In this document: positions 1 to 7,518 of the stretch, in pieces | How the letters are laid out: each line of letters starts with the position of its first letter | Numbering within the stretch: position 1 is the first letter of the stretch | Source: Prevotellaceae bacterium | GTDB taxonomy: Bacteria; Bacteroidota; Bacteroidia; Bacteroidales; Paludibacteraceae | Length of the DNA stretch: 34,847 bases | Assembly (NCBI GenBank): GCA_031290375.1 | Contig: JAITNR010000020.1 | Coordinates: forward strand, 1-34,847 | Direction: 5' to 3' | Translations under genes and position numbers: made by a program | The notes under the pieces: model-generated | Told to the model about the DNA's origin: nothing | Seen by the model: only the letters and a program-made list of their open reading frames with translations | Databases searched by the model: none

Positions 1-158
1 AAGACACACAAACAATATATCAAGCAATGAAAAAACGCCGAAGTTTAGTGCCTTATCAATTACTCGAAAATTAAAAAATGTAGTGGCTCGCTGTTTTGGT
101 AAGTCATTGAATGATATTGCTTTGTGATTTTTGACCGTAGAAGTCAGGATTGAAAATA
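1..158. other. Left edge, no assignable gene
   Basis: The plus strand has an open frame entering from the left edge and stopping at 125-127 (TGA), about 41 residues, ending in LNDIAL. The minus strand is also open across most of this stretch without a start codon. I recognise no family in either frame. The plus frame could be the tail of a gene cut by the window edge, convergent with folA, or chance. No clear terminator hairpin is visible. Confidence 0.25.
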
Positions 159-668
159 TTACAAGTTATTTATTTTTTGTGCCTGAACAATTCTATCATA
201 AACAAGATACGAAAAGTTTAAATCGGCTTTTTCATCGTAAAAAGTTTCCGATTTGTCGGTCAGTTGCCACTTTTTTGTGTCAATTTCAGGGAAAAACGTG
301 TCCCCCTCAAAAGCCTTATAAACTTTTGTCAGATAGAGCCTGTCTGCCAAATCCATCGACTGTCTGTAGATTGACGCTCCGCCGATGATAAACACTTCTC
401 TGTCGTTTTTGCAAAGTTCAAAGGCATGCTGCAACAAATTAACCACCTCCGCTCCATCAATTAGAGTCAAACTCTCGGAAATCACAATGTTACGGCGATT
501 TTTCAAAGGACGAAAGGGCAGGGAAAAATAAGTCTTCCTGCCCATTATAACGGTGTTATTCTCAGTCAGTTGCTTAAACCGCCTTAAATCTTCCGAAATG
601 TGCCACAAAAGCGAATTGTTTTTGCCTATGATACCGTTCTCAGCTACGGCTACAATTATTGAAATCAC
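159..668 (-). CDS. folA: Dihydrofolate reductase
   Basis: Reduces dihydrofolate to tetrahydrofolate with NADPH in the cytoplasm, feeding thymidylate, purine and methionine synthesis. The 169-residue protein has the normal length of bacterial DHFR. It starts MISIIVAVAENGIIG, has the acidic active-site residue in ISEDL (D27 by alignment with the E. coli enzyme), the NADPH-binding VIMGRKT segment, and the IIGGASIYR motif near residue 94. The FTD-like segment before the last strand is degenerate but in place. It lies 16 nt downstream of the zinc-peptidase gene on the same strand and is probably cotranscribed with it. No thyA is in view. The start gives the canonical N-terminal strand, so I keep it. 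Confidence 0.96.
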   Translation of the reverse strand: MISIIVAVAENGIIGKNNSLLWHISEDLRRFKQLTENNTVIMGRKTYFSLPFRPLKNRRNIVISESLTLIDGAEVVNLLQHAFELCKNDREVFIIGGASIYRQSMDLADRLYLTKVYKAFEGDTFFPEIDTKKWQLTDKSETFYDEKADLNFSYLVYDRIVQAQKINNL

Positions 669-684
669 TGTTTGTGCCGAATTT

Positions 685-1359
685 TTAATTTCTTCTTGAT
701 GTAAAAATCATTATGTAGTAAATCAGTGTAGCCAACGAGGTAAGAGCCGCCACAACGTATGTGTAAGCCGCTGAACGCAAGGCACTTTCTGCCATTGGTT
801 GCAAAGTGTTGTCTGTAACACCTTCTGCCCTGAGCCATACTAATGCGCGCTTTGACGCATTAATTTCAACAGGCAATGTGATGAAACTAAACAGGGTAGT
901 TGCCGCAAACAACACTATTCCTGCCAACAAGAGTTGTGGAAAAGTTTTCAGCAGAAGCATACCGCCAAGCAATAGCCACGTTACATATTTTGACGAAAAA
1001 TTAACTACAGGCACTAACGCAGAACGCATTTTTAGCGGAGCATACGCCGCAGCGTGCTGAACGGCATGTCCGCACTCGTGAGCTGCTATCGCAGCCGCAG
1101 CAACGCTGTGTCCGTTAAAAACACCATTACTCAGATTTACCGTCTTGTTGAGCGGATTGTAATGGTCGGTCAGCATACCGCCAACGGTTGATACCTGAAC
1201 ATCTTCTATTCCGTTGTCCCTTAACATTTTACGTGCAATATCTGCGCCTGTCATTCCGTTAGGGAGCATTACACTCGAATATTTTTTCATTCGGCTGTTA
1301 AAAAGAGCCGACACTGCCATACTCAAAACTACAGTTCCAATAAACAAAATCCAATACAT
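685..1359 (-). CDS. YugP-family membrane zinc metallopeptidase
   Basis: A 224-residue membrane protein of the neutral zinc metallopeptidase family typified by Bacillus YugP (Pfam Peptidase_membr zinc type). The signature is HECGH at residues 94-98, in which two histidines and the glutamate form the expected zinc site; an N-terminal membrane segment (about 1-20) and further hydrophobic stretches at about 127-165 and 198-218 place it in the inner membrane. A conserved GMTGAD segment lies near residue 35 and an NPLN segment near 68. The physiological substrate is unknown for the family. It is immediately upstream of folA, with a 16-nt gap, and 175 nt downstream of the START-like gene. Length and motif are normal; the family call is firm, the role is not. 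Confidence 0.9.
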   Translation of the reverse strand: MYWILFIGTVVLSMAVSALFNSRMKKYSSVMLPNGMTGADIARKMLRDNGIEDVQVSTVGGMLTDHYNPLNKTVNLSNGVFNGHSVAAAAIAAHECGHAVQHAAAYAPLKMRSALVPVVNFSSKYVTWLLLGGMLLLKTFPQLLLAGIVLFAATTLFSFITLPVEINASKRALVWLRAEGVTDNTLQPMAESALRSAAYTYVVAALTSLATLIYYIMIFTSRRN

Positions 1360-1534
1360 ACTTTACTTAATTATGAAATATAAATTAATAATTATTCTAT
1401 CAATGGTGGTATATCAAAAATTTTGCCAAACGCTGATATATGACAAAATTACCGATTTTTGCAAATATGCAGAAAGTTATTATTCCAAATTTGCAGGCAA
1501 GCAGGTTCAAATCGCATTTGTCATTTTAGGTCAA

Positions 1535-1939
1535 TTAAATTCCCAAATTTCTTTTGAGTTTTTCGATGCAGTAGTTCCAAAACATCTTTTCTCCTTCCAA
1601 ATCCTCTTCAGAACAATGGTCATCAACAATCAGGGTAATCAAACCCGTGAGTTCGTCCTTTGTTAATCTCAACTGAAAAAAAGTTTTCTCCTCTTGGTCA
1701 TTCCAATGCAGACGTATCAGTTCATTAGGTTTAACTGTCTTAATAACAGCGTCTTGTATTTGGTCTTTCCACTTAAATCTCAAATTTTTCTCGTCAATAG
1801 TTTCTACTTCATCAGCAAACCACTTACTTAAACCGCCAGGCGTGCTGATGGCTATCCAAATGCTTGGAAACGAATTTCCATTCAGCACATACTCAATGTG
1901 ATAGGGTTGTTTGGGCATAATTTTTTTATTAAAATTCAT
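1535..1939 (-). CDS. START-like domain protein (SRPBCC fold)
   Basis: A 134-residue soluble protein resembling the Bacteroidota-specific START-like family, related to AHSA1/SRPBCC ligand-binding folds. Features seen are an early aromatic and basic segment, a GGLSKWFADEV motif near residue 35, the strand FKWKDQI, and a C-terminal helix WNYCIEKLKRNLGI that would close the hydrophobic cavity. No catalytic residues are evident, and ligand and function are unknown. Its ATG overlaps the stop of cdd in an ATGA arrangement, so translation is probably coupled. The alternative start at the second methionine (MPKQPYHI, eight residues in) is possible and would remove only the first seven residues. Confidence 0.8.
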   Translation of the reverse strand: MNFNKKIMPKQPYHIEYVLNGNSFPSIWIAISTPGGLSKWFADEVETIDEKNLRFKWKDQIQDAVIKTVKPNELIRLHWNDQEEKTFFQLRLTKDELTGLITLIVDDHCSEEDLEGEKMFWNYCIEKLKRNLGI

Positions 1940-2418
1940 AAATATTCCTGTGAAAAAGCCAAGGGTAAAAGATGTGATATTCTATCTATGACAAAAATCT
2001 CCTTTGTGCCGTACAATAGCGTTACAATCGGACTTTTGTATCTGTTTTCCGTTTCCAGCAAAGACTGACGGCAACCTCCGCATGGTGAAATAGGATTTGG
2101 CAAAAAACCATCTTTGTTTTTAGCCGCAATGGCAATAGCAACCGGTTTTACATCAGGGTATTGCGAATTTGCATAAAACATGGCAACTCGCTCGGCACAC
2201 AAACCGGAGGGCGAAGCTGCATTTTCCTGATTGTTACCGCAAACCACCTGCCCATTTTCGAGCAGCACAGCAGCACCAACGTTAAACTGCGAATATGGAG
2301 CGTAGGAAATGCTTGTTTGCAACTTTGCTTTTTCAACCAAATCTCTATATATTTCATCAAGTGATTGAAAATCAACCACTTTAATATTAATTAAAATCTG
2401 TTTATCGGTCATACTCAA
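1936..2418 (-). CDS. cdd: Cytidine deaminase
   Basis: Deaminates cytidine and deoxycytidine to uridine and deoxyuridine in pyrimidine salvage, in the cytoplasm. The 160-residue protein carries the zinc-dependent deaminase motifs: GLCAERVAMF with C74 as ligand and E76 as proton shuttle, and SPCGGCRQ with C113 and C116 as the other two zinc ligands. Use of three cysteines is typical of the small tetrameric form. The NxGAA motif precedes at residues 46-50. It is the first gene of a run with the START-like gene, which overlaps its stop by ATGA, and a good promoter lies just upstream. It may run on to the zinc peptidase and folA, but the 175-nt gap leaves that open. Confidence 0.95.
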   Translation of the reverse strand: MSMTDKQILINIKVVDFQSLDEIYRDLVEKAKLQTSISYAPYSQFNVGAAVLLENGQVVCGNNQENAASPSGLCAERVAMFYANSQYPDVKPVAIAIAAKNKDGFLPNPISPCGGCRQSLLETENRYKSPIVTLLYGTKEIFVIDRISHLLPLAFSQEYL

Positions 2419-2432
2419 AATTTATTTTTTTG

Positions 2433-2462
2433 CAAATATAGCATTAATTTTATAATTGACAA
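2433..2462 (-). promoter_or_regulatory. Promoter for cdd
   Basis: Read on the minus strand, TTG (2462-2460) is followed after 19 nt by TATATTTG (2440-2433), the Bacteroidetes -33/-7 pattern TTG-N19-TAnnTTTG. The start codon of cdd follows about 15 nt after the -7 box, giving a very short leader. Confidence 0.7.
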
Positions 2463-2543
2463 ATTTATTTTCCAGCTTTTTTACAAATTTAGGGAAAAAG
2501 TTGTATTCAGGTGTTGAACCTGCCTGATAAAAAAGGTAGAAAA

Positions 2544-2567
2544 GGCTAAAATTTTTTTTGAGATGCC
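2544..2567 (-). repeat. Recurrent upstream motif, copy A
   Basis: Minus-strand reading gives GGCATCTC, an A run and TTTTAGCC, the most diverged of four copies of a motif of the form GCACCTC-A(6-8)-GATTTAGC. This copy lies about 80 nt upstream of the cdd -33 box, in the same orientation as the gene. The other copies are at 5284, 10864 and 15685. Confidence 0.45.
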
Positions 2568-2629
2568 AATTTTTTTGAGTGATATTGCAGAGTATTGAAA
2601 TCGAGAAGAAACAGAATAAAAAAGTTAGC

Positions 2630-4789
2630 CTACTTTTTGTCCATTAGCCCGAAAATCAACTTGTTGTCTTTTTCATCTACTTTTACAGTTGATTGTGTGG
2701 TAATTTCGCCTGAAATGATTTTCTTTGAAAGTTCGTTGAGCAAACTGCGCTGGATAACACGCTTTACAGGTCTTGCCCCAAACTGAGGGTTATAACCTTC
2801 ATTTGCAATAAATTTGAGAGCCTTATCCGTTACTTCAAGCGTTATATTGTTGCCTGACAGCATTTTTCTTACGCTGTCAAGTTGCAGCAACACCACTTTG
2901 GCTATTTCGTTTTTATCCAAAGGAGTGAACATTATTATCTCGTCAATACGGTTGAGAAATTCAGGTCTGATTGTCTGTTTCAATAGGTCAAACACTTCAT
3001 TTTGCGTTCGCTGAATAGTTTCTTCTTTGTTTTGGTCGTTAATTTGTTCAAAATTCTCTCTAATCAACTGAGAACCAAGATTTGATGTCATTATGATTAT
3101 GGTGTTTTTGAAATTGACTACACGTCCCTTGTTATCTGTAAGTCGCCCATCGTCAAGTACTTGCAGCAGTATGTTAAATACGTCAGGGTGAGCCTTTTCT
3201 ATTTCGTCAAACAGCACCACCGAATATGGCTTGTGGCGAATAGCCTCAGTCAGCTGTCCGCCCTCGTCATATCCGACATATCCGGGAGGTGCACCGACAA
3301 GCCGTGTAGCTGAAAATTTTTCCTGATATTCGGACATATCAATTCTTGTCATAAGGTTATCATCATCAAATAGATACTCTGCGAGAGCCTTTGCAAGTTC
3401 AGTTTTGCCAACGCCCGTTGTACCCAGAAATATGAATGAGCCTATCGGGCGTTTTATGTCCTGCAAGCCCGCTCTGCTGCGGCGAATTGCGTTTGCAACA
3501 GCCTCAATAGCATCGCTTTGTCCGATAATGCGTTTATGCAGTTCGGCTTCGAGGTTTAGCAGTTTGTCCTTTTCCGTCTGCATAATTCGCATTGCAGGTA
3601 TGCCTGTCCAACGGCTTACCACCTCCGCAATGTCTTCTTTATCAACTTCTTCTTTAACCAAAGGATTGCCGTCCTGAATTTTTGCAAGCTCCATTTGGTT
3701 AGATTGAATTTTTTGCTCTTCTTCCTTGATTTTTGCGTAACGAATTTCGGCTACCTTGCCGTAATCTCCTTCACGTTCAGCCTTTTCCGCTTCAAATTTA
3801 AAGTTTTCAATACTTGCTTTTGATTGTTGAATTTCTTCAATGATCTTTTTTTCTTCTTTCCATTTTTTGCGAATTTCTTCTGCTTTGTGTTTTTGCGTTT
3901 CTATCTCCTGAGAAAGATATTTTAGTTTTTGTTCGTCATTATCACGCTTGATTGCTTCACGTTCAATCTCTAACTGCTTAATATTACGCTCTAAAACATC
4001 CAGTTCTTCGGGTACGGAATCCGCTTCAAGACGCAGTTTTGCGGCTGCCTCGTCCATCAGGTCTATCGCTTTGTCGGGCAGGTAACGATTCGTGATACAG
4101 CGAGTTGACAGTTCTACGGCTGCAATTATAGCCTCGTCCTTGATTCTGACATGGTGATGGTTCTCATAACGCTCTTTAAGTCCGCGAAGAATGGCGATGG
4201 CACTTGACTGGTCAGGCTCATTTATCATAACTATCTGAAACCGCCTTTCCAATGCTTTGTCCTTTTCAAAATATTTTTGATATTCGTCCAAAGTGGTGGC
4301 ACCGATAGCACGCAGTTCGCCCCGTGCCAATGCCGGTTTGAGAATATTTGCTGCGTCCATTGCTCCCTCGCTTTTGCCTGCACCAACCAAAGTGTGAATT
4401 TCATCGATGAAAAGAATTATTTCGCCCTCAGCGGCAATTACCTCATTTACAACTGATTTCAATCTTTCTTCAAATTCACCCTTGTACATTGCCCCTGCAA
4501 TCAACGCACCCATATCGAGCGAAAATATTTTCTTGGACTTCAGATTATCGGGTACATCGCCGCGAAAAATCCTTTGAGCCAGCCCGTCTGCAATGGCGGT
4601 TTTGCCTGTACCGGGCTCGCCGATAAGAATGGGATTGTTTTTGGTTCTGCGGCTAAGTATCTGCAACACACGACGAATCTCGTCATCCCGTCCTATTACG
4701 GGGTCAAGTTTGCCGTTTCTTGCTCTCTCATTAAGGTTTATGGCATACTTTGCCAAGCCGATTTCCTGCTGGTTTTGATTATTATTCAT
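2630..4789 (-). CDS. clpB: ClpB disaggregase lacking N-terminal domain
   Basis: Hsp104/ClpB-type AAA+ chaperone that, with DnaK, extracts polypeptides from aggregates. Visible parts in order: a short linker (residues 1-30), first AAA+ module with Walker A GEPGTGKT (57-64) and Walker B ILFIDEIHTL, the long M-domain coiled coil (about 255-375), second AAA+ module with Walker A GTTGVGKT (456-463), Walker B VVLFDEIEKAH and sensor GARPVKR near 672, then the D2 C-terminal domain. The protein is 719 residues, against about 860 for usual ClpB, because the two Clp_N repeats are absent. An in-frame TGA lies four codons upstream of the ATG, so the start is not mis-set. M-domain length and the absence of an IGF/ClpP loop argue against ClpA or ClpC. 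A minus-strand promoter lies about 310 nt upstream, leaving a long leader. Confidence 0.95.
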   Translation of the reverse strand: MNNNQNQQEIGLAKYAINLNERARNGKLDPVIGRDDEIRRVLQILSRRTKNNPILIGEPGTGKTAIADGLAQRIFRGDVPDNLKSKKIFSLDMGALIAGAMYKGEFEERLKSVVNEVIAAEGEIILFIDEIHTLVGAGKSEGAMDAANILKPALARGELRAIGATTLDEYQKYFEKDKALERRFQIVMINEPDQSSAIAILRGLKERYENHHHVRIKDEAIIAAVELSTRCITNRYLPDKAIDLMDEAAAKLRLEADSVPEELDVLERNIKQLEIEREAIKRDNDEQKLKYLSQEIETQKHKAEEIRKKWKEEKKIIEEIQQSKASIENFKFEAEKAEREGDYGKVAEIRYAKIKEEEQKIQSNQMELAKIQDGNPLVKEEVDKEDIAEVVSRWTGIPAMRIMQTEKDKLLNLEAELHKRIIGQSDAIEAVANAIRRSRAGLQDIKRPIGSFIFLGTTGVGKTELAKALAEYLFDDDNLMTRIDMSEYQEKFSATRLVGAPPGYVGYDEGGQLTEAIRHKPYSVVLFDEIEKAHPDVFNILLQVLDDGRLTDNKGRVVNFKNTIIIMTSNLGSQLIRENFEQINDQNKEETIQRTQNEVFDLLKQTIRPEFLNRIDEIIMFTPLDKNEIAKVVLLQLDSVRKMLSGNNITLEVTDKALKFIANEGYNPQFGARPVKRVIQRSLLNELSKKIISGEITTQSTVKVDEKDNKLIFGLMDKK

Positions 4790-4923
4790 TTTTAGTTTTC
4801 AATTTCGTTGTTTATTTACAACATCAAGAATTATTCCAGAGATAAAAACAGGACAAAAAGGCAGTTCTTTTGTTTTTTATCTGCTATTTTGTCTTATAAA
4901 ATTTCATATGATTACTCTCACTA

Positions 4924-5046
4924 CTATTTGCACTTGAGCCAATACGAAATCAATTGTTCCAGCGCATTTTTACTCTTGAAATTTATCAATAATTCGCTAA
5001 TCGGTAGCTGACCAACACTAAGTTGAACCTCGAATCTTTTTCGCAT
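4924..5046 (-). pseudogene. Possible transposase N-terminal remnant
   Basis: A 40-codon frame starts MRKRFEVQLSVGQLPISE and stops at 4924. The pattern RFExQLxxGxxPI followed by KSxxxLxxLI resembles, from memory, the N-terminus of an IS transposase group common in Bacteroidota, where it would continue for several hundred residues. Here it stops at once, so if related it is a stump. It lies within the putative clpB leader on the same strand. A chance short ORF remains quite possible. Confidence 0.3.
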
Positions 5047-5104
5047 GATGTGAATCTTTTGTTGTTTATTGGAAATATATTATCGCTATTCCCTGATTTC
5101 CATG

Positions 5105-5135
5105 CAAATATACATATTTTATCGCTCTCTTCCAA
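5105..5135 (-). promoter_or_regulatory. Promoter for clpB
   Basis: On the minus strand TTG (5135-5133) is followed after 20 nt by TATATTTG (5112-5105). It is the best match upstream of clpB and would create a leader of about 310 nt before the ATG at 4789. No heat-shock operator such as CIRCE was found. Confidence 0.55.
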
Positions 5136-5283
5136 ATTTTTTACCGAAAATTTCAACCGAGAAATCAAATCTTATCTTGATATCAAACAATTGGGTATCT
5201 ATTTTTCTTAGATACACTAATTAGTGCAGCGCAATATTATTCCGTTATTCATTATTCATTGTTCATTACTCATTATTAACAGT

Positions 5284-5305
5284 GCCTCCAAAAAAGATTT
5301 AGCAG
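5284..5305 (+). repeat. Recurrent upstream motif, copy B
   Basis: Plus strand reads GTGCCTCC, six A residues in total, then GATTTAGC. It ends 14 nt before the TTG of the trxA promoter, in the direction of trxA transcription. It matches the copies at 10864 (plus) and 15685 (minus) closely. Confidence 0.5.
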
Positions 5306-5319
5306 CAAAATCATTTTTT

Positions 5320-5349
5320 GCCGTGTGATAAAAAAGCATTAAATTTGCA
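5320..5349 (+). promoter_or_regulatory. Promoter for trxA
   Basis: TTG (5320-5322), 19 nt, then TAAATTTG (5342-5349), a strong match to the Bacteroidetes consensus. The trxA start codon lies 41 nt downstream of the -7 box. Confidence 0.75.
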
Positions 5350-5390
5350 TAAGTAAAAAAATAATAACAATCATAAAAATAAATATTGAT

Positions 5391-5705
5391 ATGACGAATG
5401 TTACAGACACTTCTTTCGACGGTATTTTATCTGCAAACGCTGTTTGTGTGATAGATTTCAGTGCTACGTGGTGCGGACCCTGCAAAAAAATTGCCCCAAT
5501 TGTTGAAGAGTTGGCAAAAAATTATGAAGGCAGGGCATTTCTCGGTAAAGTTGATGTTGATGAAGCTCCCGAAATTACGGAGAGATTTGGCATCAGAAAC
5601 GTGCCTACAATCCTCTTTTTCAAAAACGGTGAAATCCAACAGGACAGAGTAATCGGTGCTATTGACAAATCATCTTTGGAAAACAAGATAAAGGCTTTGT
5701 TGTAG
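5391..5705 (+). CDS. trxA: Thioredoxin
   Basis: Cytoplasmic protein-disulfide reductase that supplies electrons to ribonucleotide reductase and other thiol enzymes and is recycled by thioredoxin reductase. The 104-residue single-domain protein has the redox motif WCGPC at residues 27-31, the buried aspartate of the VIDFSATWCGPC segment, the VDVDE strand, and the cis-proline loop RNVPTILFFKNG. No signal peptide is present, which separates it from the exported thioredoxin at 14204. It has its own promoter and a weak hairpin after the stop, so it is probably monocistronic. Its nearest downstream neighbour, ispD, is convergent. Confidence 0.95.
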   Translation: MTNVTDTSFDGILSANAVCVIDFSATWCGPCKKIAPIVEELAKNYEGRAFLGKVDVDEAPEITERFGIRNVPTILFFKNGEIQQDRVIGAIDKSSLENKIKALL

Positions 5706-5747
5706 GCAACAGTTTTTTATATTTTGGGGTTTTCCAACTGTAATGCC
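5705..5747. terminator. Weak hairpin after trxA
   Basis: GGCAACAGTT (5705-5714) can pair with AACTGTAATGCC (5736-5747) with a small internal loop. A T run sits inside the loop and none follows the stem, so it is an imperfect terminator. It lies between the convergent trxA and ispD genes. Confidence 0.35.
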
Positions 5748-5810
5748 TATAGCATTGTTTCGGAAAGTACTTTTGACACATTGATTTACTGCTGGTGCAA
5801 TCTCAACAAG

Positions 5811-6476
5811 CTATAAAATTATTGCTTCTGCCATTTTCAAATCGGCTTTGGTAGTGATTTTTATGTTCTCGCTGTTGCCTTCAACGAGCACGATTTTTTT
5901 GCCGTACGCTTCCAACACTGAAGCATCGTCTGTAAAAGTTTCGGAAAACGGCTGTGAGTATGCCGCCTTGACCAATTCCGAATCGAATGTTTGTGGCGTC
6001 TGCACGAGTCTGATTTTGTTTCGGTCGAAAATTTTGTTGTCCTCTTCCAAAATTTCTCTTACGCTGTCGTTGCACTTGATAGCAGGCACGGCGTTCCCAT
6101 ACTTTTCGGCGATGGAAAAACACCTTTGCAAAGTGTCAAAACTCACAAGTGGACGAACCCCATCGTGTATTGCAACTATCGCATTGTCAGGTACTTTGTT
6201 TAATCCGTTTTTCACTGAAAAAAACCTCTCTGCGCCACCCTCAACTATTGTGTGAGGAACATCGAAGTTATATTTTCTGCATAGATTTTCCCAAAAACTG
6301 ATGTAAGAAGTGGTAAGAACCAAAATTATGTTGATTTTAGGGTTAAAACTATGGAATTTTTCAATTGTGTGCATCAAAACAGGCTTGTTTTTGAGTAAAA
6401 GAAACTGCTTTGGAATGTCGCCTGTCCCCATTCTGACACCTTTGCCTGCCGCCACTATTAATGCAAAAAGTTTCAT
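5811..6476 (-). CDS. ispD: 2-C-methyl-D-erythritol 4-phosphate cytidylyltransferase
   Basis: Transfers CMP from CTP to methylerythritol 4-phosphate, the third step of the MEP isoprenoid pathway, in the cytoplasm. The 221-residue protein has the nucleotide-binding start LIVAAGKGVRMG with the conserved PKQFL that follows, the AIHDGVRPL loop, the VPAIKCNDSVRE strand, VQTPQTFD, and FTDDASVLE with the late NIKITTKADL motif. All are diagnostic of IspD. It is the last gene of a run with the polyprenyl synthase (42 nt upstream) and the Wzz-like gene, so precursor synthesis and chain elongation of polyprenyl lipids are adjacent. Length is normal. Confidence 0.95.
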   Translation of the reverse strand: MKLFALIVAAGKGVRMGTGDIPKQFLLLKNKPVLMHTIEKFHSFNPKINIILVLTTSYISFWENLCRKYNFDVPHTIVEGGAERFFSVKNGLNKVPDNAIVAIHDGVRPLVSFDTLQRCFSIAEKYGNAVPAIKCNDSVREILEEDNKIFDRNKIRLVQTPQTFDSELVKAAYSQPFSETFTDDASVLEAYGKKIVLVEGNSENIKITTKADLKMAEAIIL

Positions 6477-6518
6477 TTTTTATAATTGAAATAGTGCTAA
6501 TTACCGGTAACCTAATGC

Positions 6519-7490
6519 CTAAAACTCCCTGTCAATCACATAATTCAACAACCCCACCAACAAGTCCTTTTCGGTAGAATCAGGTATAAACTCAATGCAG
6601 TTCAACGCCTGTTGCCTGAATTCCAGCATTTTAGCCTCTGCATATTCAATGCCTTTGTAATTGATAATCAAGTTAGAAACAAAGTTGATATCTTCCTTTG
6701 AAACAGTGTTGCCATGCAGAATTTGCAACACTTTATCTCCTTCATTACCAGCCGATTTGGACAGAGTATAAATCAACGGCAAGGTGATTTTTCCTTCGGT
6801 AATATCATTAAAAAGTGGCTTACCCAGCAGTTTATTCGATTTATAGTCAAAAATATCGTCCTTTATTTGAAAGCAGATACCAAGGTTTTCTCCAAAATCG
6901 GACAAAGCTTTAACTTGCTCAGAATTGCCTCCGCCCGTTAAAGCTCCTGATTTGGCACAAATGGCAAACAGGGAGGCTGTTTTATGCCTGATTACTGTGA
7001 AATAATCTTCATCTTTTATAAAATTATGAGAATGTTGCTGTTGCAACAGCTCGCCTCTAACGATCAAAGAACCAAAACTTTGCAACAATTCGAGATATTC
7101 CAAATTCTTTGTTAACAAGACAAAATTTATAGACTTGGTCAGTAAATAATCCCCTACCAACACTGCGGTCTTGTTGTCGAAAGTCTTGTTGAGCGAGGGT
7201 TTGTTTCTGCGCTGTTCGGAATTGTCCACTACATCATCGTGTATCAGGCTTGCCAAGTGTAGCAACTCGTATGCAGAGGCGAGATAATTGGTATTTTGAG
7301 TTGCTTTTCCTACTGCCTTTGCCGCCAAAATCACCAGAATGGGACGAATTTGCTTGCCCTTTTGTGGCAAAAGATACTCCAAAGCTTTATTCAGAAGATG
7401 TTCTTCCGAATGAAAAACTGTTGAGAAAATTTTGTTAAATTCTTCTAAATCTTTGGTTATTAATAGTTTTATACTTTCAAAATTTGACAT
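6519..7490 (-). CDS. Trans-polyprenyl diphosphate synthase
   Basis: Condenses isopentenyl diphosphate with an allylic diphosphate to make a long all-trans chain, most likely for the menaquinone side chain. The 323-residue protein has the first aspartate-rich motif DDVVD (residues 85-89) in LIHDDVVDNSEQRR, the second DDIFD (211-215), and the GKPLFNDITEGKITLPLIY segment typical of IspB/HepT-like enzymes. Bulky residues five positions before the first motif (L80, H78 region) fit a medium-to-long product, but the exact chain length cannot be read. It lies between the Wzz-like gene (28 nt upstream) and ispD (42 nt downstream) and is probably cotranscribed with both. Confidence 0.92.
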   Translation of the reverse strand: MSNFESIKLLITKDLEEFNKIFSTVFHSEEHLLNKALEYLLPQKGKQIRPILVILAAKAVGKATQNTNYLASAYELLHLASLIHDDVVDNSEQRRNKPSLNKTFDNKTAVLVGDYLLTKSINFVLLTKNLEYLELLQSFGSLIVRGELLQQQHSHNFIKDEDYFTVIRHKTASLFAICAKSGALTGGGNSEQVKALSDFGENLGICFQIKDDIFDYKSNKLLGKPLFNDITEGKITLPLIYTLSKSAGNEGDKVLQILHGNTVSKEDINFVSNLIINYKGIEYAEAKMLEFRQQALNCIEFIPDSTEKDLLVGLLNYVIDREF

Positions 7491-7518
7491 TATATGTTTT
7501 GTTTATCCTTAGCACGCA

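Larger units (their letters stand above)
4790..5390. other. 600-nt gap between clpB and trxA
   Basis: This divergent intergenic stretch holds the clpB leader and promoter on the minus strand, a 40-codon minus-strand frame (4924-5046), a 7-bp hairpin (5195-5201 with 5209-5215), a run of degenerate ATTATTC-like repeats at about 5244-5278, the recurrent motif copy B, and the trxA promoter. I find no Clp_N coding remnant in any minus frame and no recognisable RNA gene. Confidence 0.6.

Noticed and set aside
2630..4789. ClpA or ClpC instead of ClpB
   Set aside because: The M-domain is of full ClpB length and no ClpP-binding loop was found, so the missing N-terminus reflects a shortened ClpB.
5169..5283. 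Small RNA gene in the clpB-trxA gap
   Set aside because: Only a 7-bp hairpin and degenerate ATTATTC-like repeats are present, with no promoter and terminator pair around them.
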